From Phialocephala subalpina (lineage: Eukaryota > Ascomycota > Leotiomycetes > Helotiales > Mollisiaceae): a DNA stretch of 64,000 nucleotides. Shown here one piece after another: positions 58,116-64,000 of the stretch (within the stretch, counting starts at the first letter, position 1; every line of letters starts with the position of its first letter). The notes under the pieces were generated by a model, which worked only from the letters and a program-made list of their open reading frames with translations, was not told where the DNA came from and searched no databases. The stretch is taken from NCBI GenBank assembly GCA_900073065.1, contig FJOG01000005.1, positions 124,001 to 188,000 of the forward strand, read 5' to 3'. Both the position numbers and the translations under genes were made by a program.

Positions 58116-61100
58116 ATGCCCGCGAAGCGAAAGATTGATACTTTTGATCCGAACAAGTCCGACTCCAACGACACTGACTTCGACCCAACAGAGGCCAGGG
58201 GCTCAGCGAAGAAGTCTCGAAAGTCAACAAAGAGAGCCTCGGCAGGTCCCAAGAAGCGTACGAAACGCATCAAATACAGAGGATCTGACGTATCGGATGA
58301 CGAAGCTTCGGATAGTCTGCTAGAAGAATCATTCGAAGACCCGAGCGAGGAATCAGAAGAAGTTGAAATGAACGAGAAGACTGGGAGAGCTGTTCGGAAG
58401 GCGACCAAAAAGGTCCAAAATTACGAAGAATCCAGTGGTGAGGAAGAAGAACCGGTCGTGGGCGATATCGACGACGACTCGGATGACATACCCATAAAGC
58501 GACCGCAGAAGAAGCGTTCACGGGTAGCAGTTTCGGACGAAGCCGAGTCAGAGGAAGAAGGCACATCTCGGAAGAAGACCAAAATCATCAAGCTTACGTT
58601 CACACCTGGCGCAACTAGAGCTGGCAGCACGGGCCGCACCCTTCGAGGACGAAAAGCAAGTGAACCTTTATCCGCTGGGCTTCCTCCTCGCAGAAATACC
58701 CGAGCACATACTGAAGAAGGGGAGGAGCCAATCTCTCTATCAACTTCTGGGCACCATATTATTCGCGAAGGCCACAGCCCAGAGCCGATCGCGCGACGAG
58801 CTACTCGAGGCTCAAAAGGAGTGAAGCAACCGGCAGCGTCTACTATCAAGGAGGAAATCCACGAGTCGAGCTCAAACGAACAAGAGGCTGAAGCGCCCGC
58901 GAAGCCTCTGGAGATTGCAGGATCAGACGACCAAGACGAAGCCGATGCAATGATCGATAACGTGGAAGACGAAGCTCCCAACGCCAGGGATGAGATCGAT
59001 GAGCTTGCAAAACCCGACGAACCAGAAGCACAACCAGCTGCAGATGATGAGGACGATGAAGACGACATTCCTGTAGGCCGCCGAACGAGAGGATCTCGAG
59101 CAGGTGTGTCGGTCGAGAAGGATGTCGAGGAGGTCGCAGAGACGTTAGCCGCACAATCTACTGGTCGTCGTCTTACCCGAGGCTCCAAGTCAAAACAGAA
59201 ACAGAAATCTGGTGCAGATGCGAGCAGCGACTTTGACCCTGGCGAGGACAACCCAACCGATGAAGAGATGTCGGACGCTTCGGGCAAGAAGAGCAAAGAC
59301 AAAGACGACGAATATGAATCAAGCCCAGTCAGAAGAGGCAGGCGTGCAGCCCAGGCGAAATCGAAAAGCAGCTCCCGCAGACGAGCAAGCCCTGGCTCTG
59401 AGGTTGACGAGCCTCTGGATGAGGATGAGATCGCAGAGGAACTACAAGATTTGAAAACTGGCGGGCGAAGACGACGGCCTCGAGATGATTCCCAGATTGC
59501 ATACGACAGACCAGGTCGCCAGCGAAAGAAGGTGGATTACAGCATCAAACCCATGGATCAAATTTACGCTGCAGATGAAGACAATGAAGATCCTGCTCCA
59601 ACACCCACCCGCAGAGCTAGAGGCGGTCGCAATGGTGCAAGCCAGGCCTGGGAGCGGAATCTTTACACTACTTTCGGTCCTTTTGGAGGCGGCGGTGGAC
59701 CTGCACCAGCGATTTCTGGTCCTTGGGGCACTGGTGCTGCTGGTGGTGTAGATTCGGACAGCAGTGACGATGAGGGAATGCAACGACCTTCAAACGTTGG
59801 TGGAAACGTGGGCATGACTCCAACATCTGCCTTTCCCCCAGGACTCCTTCCAGGGTTGGGGCAAGCAAACAACACGGAAGCTATCGCTGGTCTGTCAGGA
59901 ACTCCAGCAAATCTCGGAAAGATCAAGAGTCAGAAGGCTTTGGCAGACGCTGATCCCCTTGGTGTTGATCAAAATATCGATTTCAGCAAGATTGGTGGTC
60001 TAGAAGGACATATTGATCAACTGAAAGAAATGGTGCAAATGCCACTCCTTTATCCCGAGCTGTTTTTGAAGTTCCATGTTACCCCTCCCCGAGGTGTCTT
60101 GTTCCACGGTCCTCCAGGTACCGGTAAGACACTTCTAGCAAGAGCTTTGGCTGCTCAAGTTGGTTCCGGGGGTAGAAAGATCACATTCTACATGCGAAAG
60201 GGTGCTGATGCATTGAGCAAGTGGGTTGGTGAAGCCGAAAGACAACTTCGGCTCCTTTTCGAGGAGGCAAGAAAGACACAGCCAAGTATCATCTTCTTTG
60301 ATGAAATCGACGGTCTTGCACCTGTTCGTTCGAGCAAGCAGGAGCAGATTCATGCATCAATTGTCTCAACATTGCTTGCTTTGATGGATGGCATGGACGG
60401 TCGAGGACAAGTTATTGTTATTGGTGCTACCAACAGACCAGACAACATTGACCCAGCGCTGCGACGTCCAGGTCGTTTTGACAGAGAGTTCTACTTCCCT
60501 CTACCGGATGTGGACGCTCGGAAGTCTATCCTCAATATCCATACCAAAGACTGGGGTATCGATGACAACTTCAAGAACTCGCTCGCCCATATCACCAAAG
60601 GTTATGGTGGTGCTGATCTTCGTGCTCTCTGTACGGAAGCAGCCTTGAATGCGATTCAACGAACTTATCCTCAGATCTATTCATCAAACGATAAGCTTAA
60701 GGTTGATGCCGACAAGATCAAGGTTACGGCTAAGGACTTCATGCTTTCGGTCAAGAAGATGATCCCCTCATCAGAGCGGTCAACATCCTCAGGTGCCGCG
60801 CCTCTTCCGAAGGTCGTCGAGCCACTGCTTCGAGACCAACTTAAGCAGATCGAAGGCATTCTGGACGGGCTGATTCCTATCAAGAAGAAGACCACCGCTC
60901 TCCACGAAGCAATGTACGAACAATACGAAGACGACGACCATGGATTCAGCCGAGAGACGCTGCAACAGGACTTTGAAAAGTCTCGTGTCTTCCGACCACG
61001 TCTGCTCATTGGCGGCGAGCCGGGTATGGGTCAGGCTTATCTTGGTGGTGCGATCTTAGACCATTTCGAAGGTCTTCATGTTCAAAGTTTTGATCTGCCT

Positions 61101-63223
61101 ACGATATATAGCGACTCTGCTAGGGTAATACTCCTCCCTCTGATCTTGTTGGAAGCTGCTAATTTGAATAGTCACCTGAAGCTGCCATTGTTCAATTATT
61201 TGCCGAAGTGAAGCGACACAAACCCAGCGTCATTTACCTTCCAGCCATTGAAACTTGGTACCACACTCTCAGCGGTGCGGTTATTACGACATTCCTTGGC
61301 TTATTGAGAGCAATCCCCCCCACTGACCCTGTACTGGTACTCGGTATCACGGACACGCCTCAGGACGAAGTCAACCAAGACATGCTTCGAGATTTGTTTG
61401 GATTTTCAAGGCACAATCGATTCATGATCAATCGTCCATCCAAGGTGAGTCTTCTTAAAGCTGTGTAAACTAGTCATACTGACTTGGAATAGCAAAACCG
61501 AAAGGAATTCTTCGCTACCATCATTGAGTATGTGAAGAAAGCCCCCAAGGATTTCCCAGAGCCATTGAACCGTAAAAAGCGCAAGCTTGAGGTCTTGGAG
61601 CTTGCACCACCGCCACCAGTCAGGGAGCCCACCAAAGAGGAGATTAAGGCACAGAAGAAGAGAGATCATCAACTTTTGAACTTGCTCAAGGTTCAAATCC
61701 AACCAATCATGGATCAAATCCATAGGAAGTACAAGAAGTTCAGGCAACCTGTGATCCCACAGATCCAGATTCAATATCTCTTGGATGAGCTTGATCCCAA
61801 CTTTGTTCGTCCAGATATACCTCAATTTCGACCTTTTGAGATCGACACAGACAAGGATGGTGTCAAGGGTTTGCGCGAGACAGCGAGTGGGAAGTTCTTC
61901 TACAACCTGGATACTACCACAATCGAGGAACGCCTGTCCAACGGATACTATGCCCGGGCAAAGGACTTTCTTGCAGACATCCGCTCTCTTGCCAAGGATT
62001 CAAAGCACATTGGCGACAAGGATCGTACCTTGAAAGCCAACGAGCTTCTCACTAATGTTGAAGTCGACATTGCCGGGATTGAGGCAAATCCAATTTTTGC
62101 TGACTGTGAAAATGTCTATCTACGACAATTGCAGAGGACGAAGGAGAGAGAAGAAAAGCACAAGAAGCGTCAAGCTGAGGAGCTTGGATTTGAGAACATT
62201 GTACGATCAGACATCCCAGAAGCCAGTGGTGGGTTGGGCTCCGATGTACAATCATCAGGTCCTCTCATGCTTGGGGAGGCTATTCCTGGAAGACGACCGC
62301 CAGCCCTAGCACCACTCGTTCACACACCTAGCGGCTTATCGAATGGCTTCTCCGCAGATGATCTTCATGGTTACAGCAATGGCACGTCGGTACCTTCACG
62401 AGCAGGAGAGGATGTCCAAATGGGAGGAACTGACGATGGCAACGCATCGCAAAGCATGCAGCCTCCACATCATCCCAGCATGACTAGCGGCCCATCAGCT
62501 ACGAGACCCAACACACAGGTGTCGCAGAAATCATTCTTCCAAGAGATCTCACACGATACCCCAGTGAAGGATATCGCCAATGATGCCTCAACCACCACAT
62601 CTGGGAAGAAGACCTCGGAAGGCTGGAGCACCCAGGCTACCAATGGTGTCAGCAACCAAAATTCTTCGAGTCCAGTGGAGCGAGGCGGTGATTCTCAACT
62701 ACCTGACACTCAACGCAACACTCAGAATGACACCAGCAGCGAGGAGTGGACGCATTCTCAAGCTCATGCCCTGGCGCGCGGACATCTGGGGATGAACTAT
62801 CCTTCGCAAACGCCTAGCTCAAATAGCCAGAACTCCCAGAATCCCGCAGTGCCACCATTCAGCGCTGGTCCCAAGATGCCAACTTCTAAATCTCACCCTA
62901 GTTTCGCGAACCTTCTCAACGACTCACCTGTTGAACCAACATCTTCTCAAGCTTCATCGCAGAAAGATTTCATTCTTGATGAATACTTTATTGATAATTT
63001 GCTTACGAGATTAGTGGAAGGCTCTAGTGGATGCTCAATCGAACAATTGGAGCAGATCAATAGAGAGCTGATGGAGCAATTATGGAAGATGAGAGGCGAG
63101 TATAACAGGAACCAAGTTGCGAGCTCGTTGGTGCAGGTGTTCAATGACACCATTACGGATATTGAGGAGATGCAGAGAGTGCTGAACGCTTCTCAACCCG
63201 AGGGTAGTCAGCTACAAAATTAG
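58116..63223 (+). CDS. YTA7: AAA-ATPase bromodomain chromatin protein, Yta7/Abo1/ATAD2 type (1670 aa)
   Basis: Nuclear chromatin factor of the Yta7/Abo1/ATAD2 family, which handles histone H3-H4 and sets nucleosome organisation. Exons 58116-61124, 61172-61444 and 61493-63223 join in phase to 1671 codons with stop. The first 600 residues are low-complexity, acidic and basic by turns, with many Ser-Asp-Glu blocks and KKRK-like nuclear signals. AAA1 follows DADPLGVDQNIDFSKIGG: Walker A GPPGTGKT near 665, Walker B IIFFDEIDG near 725, and GATNRPDNIDPALRRPGRFD as sensor and arginine-finger region. AAA2 starts LLIGGEPGMGQAYL near 965, where Gln replaces the Walker A lysine, so it should not hydrolyse ATP. 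The bromodomain (about 1180-1290) contains GYYARAKDFLADI and KANELLTNVE with the acetyl-lysine Asn. The tail ends in a helical domain. Confidence 0.95.
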
Positions 63224-64000
63224 GGCTTGTATGATGAGGTTGTGGATTGGAAAGGAATTAAACTGAAAAGTGGCTCAACTGAAAGGGTTCGGTAGGGAGT
63301 ATGGAAATGCATTTTATGATCGCGAGTGGCGGGGAGACAGAAAGAAAGACCAATTTCTTGTAGTTTATAGTTGTGAGTCCAGGATGATAGCATGATCACA
63401 GTGTAGTTGCATAAGATGACGGTAGAATTCCATGTTCATTTACCTGCATTGCGATCTCTCTTAGATGGTTTCTGCTCATGTGAGTTTTGCGATGAAGCCG
63501 AGCACGAACTAGGAAGCTTTTATTTATCCCCCGAATTTTCTTCGTTCTACTTTTCATCTCTCCTCTCTAATTCTTCCTACGATATCTTTGTACATGATGC
63601 ACAAACACTCCAGGCAGCTTCAACCAAGTCGCAAGACCGACGAGTAGCTGTCGAATGTCGGATGTGGGGTATCTACTAAGTGAAGAAAAGGGGGCTGAGC
63701 ATCGCACGGGTACCGATACTCTTTACTCTATTGATTAAGGCAGCATGCACTGCTCAGCCTTCTTCAACACATCCTGAGACACTCCAGATAAGGCTGGGAC
63801 GTTCAAAATACTGTCGAAGTTCAGAGATATGCCTCATATTTGTGCCATCGTCATTCTTTGACAGACTCCGACTCTCCTTTGCGACACTCGAGGGAATCAT
63901 TTCATACAACACACATCAAAATGTGAATAAGCATGGGACAAGAAGAAAGAAGACCATTCACAAGAAACAAAGTCATAGAGCCAGATATATAATCGTGAGG
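63224..64000. other. 3' flank of the AAA-bromodomain gene; possible gene end
   Basis: No gene is firmly supported. Minus-strand bases 63840-63735 give a short open stretch (NFDSILNVPALSGVSQDVL... ending at a TAA) that could be the last exon of a gene beyond the window, but it is too short to judge. Confidence 0.35.

Noticed and set aside
58421..59302. Long minus-strand frame of 293 codons inside the AAA-bromodomain gene
   Set aside because: Ser-rich antisense shadow of the acidic low-complexity region of the real gene.
63735..63840. Short minus-strand coding-like end near the window edge
   Set aside because: About 34 codons after a stop with no clear acceptor; too short to call a gene, noted only as a possibility.
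1..64000. tRNA, rRNA, CRISPR and bacterial-type signals
   Set aside because: I looked for tRNA B-box-like GGTTCRA patterns and found only matches inside coding or unstructured sequence. No CRISPR arrays or operon signals are expected or seen in this fungal DNA.

Overview
The window is nuclear DNA of a filamentous ascomycete (Pezizomycotina). Genes are intron-rich, with short (about 45-130 nt) GT-AG introns that often show CTAAC/CTGAC-like branch sites. The families are typical of such fungi: Zn2Cys6 regulators, ABCC and DHA1 transporters, an Atg22-like transporter, a Ure2-type GST and an Egh16-like secreted protein. A Leotiomycete is my best guess from the feel of the hypothetical proteins, but that is inference. 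Exon joins below were worked out by hand; for the main genes every join keeps phase and gives a protein of normal family length.

Layout. 0-10 kb: a full ABCC multidrug transporter (-), a broken unknown gene with two in-frame stops (-), and a DHA1 MFS transporter (+). 10-21 kb: a decayed coding remnant (+), a phosphoribosyltransferase (-) carrying a perfect 250-bp tandem duplication, a zinc alcohol dehydrogenase (-) with a 13-nt micro-exon, a small unknown protein (+), a Ure2-type GST (-) and a peroxisomal 4CL-like acyl-CoA ligase (+). 21-29 kb: a many-exon unknown gene (+) with a probable frameshift and a second 250-bp duplication, a gene-poor stretch, then an Egh16-like secreted protein whose first part is missing exactly where a third 250-bp duplication ends.

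29-36 kb: the clearest functional unit. An FDC1-type UbiD decarboxylase, a PAD1/UbiX flavin prenyltransferase and a Zn2Cys6 regulator lie in a row on the minus strand, the arrangement expected of a phenylacrylic/sorbic acid decarboxylation cluster (PadA-FdcA-SdrA in Aspergillus). The regulator shares a 307-bp divergent promoter with an HSL-type esterase broken by an in-frame TAA.

38-64 kb: an NmrA-like reductase (-), a second Zn2Cys6 regulator (-), two minisatellites, an Atg22-like transporter (-), a fungal HyuA-DUF917 fusion protein (+), a secreted GH17 glucanase (+), a 216-bp foldback repeat, a secreted GH43-like enzyme (-) and a long Yta7/Abo1/ATAD2-type AAA-bromodomain protein (+).

The most striking non-gene signal is three perfect tandem duplications, each exactly 250 bp long, at 11953, 23961 and 28166. 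The identical unit length, perfect identity and the missing gene start at one junction point to uncollapsed read-length overlaps in a draft assembly rather than biology. Several broken genes should be read with that in mind.
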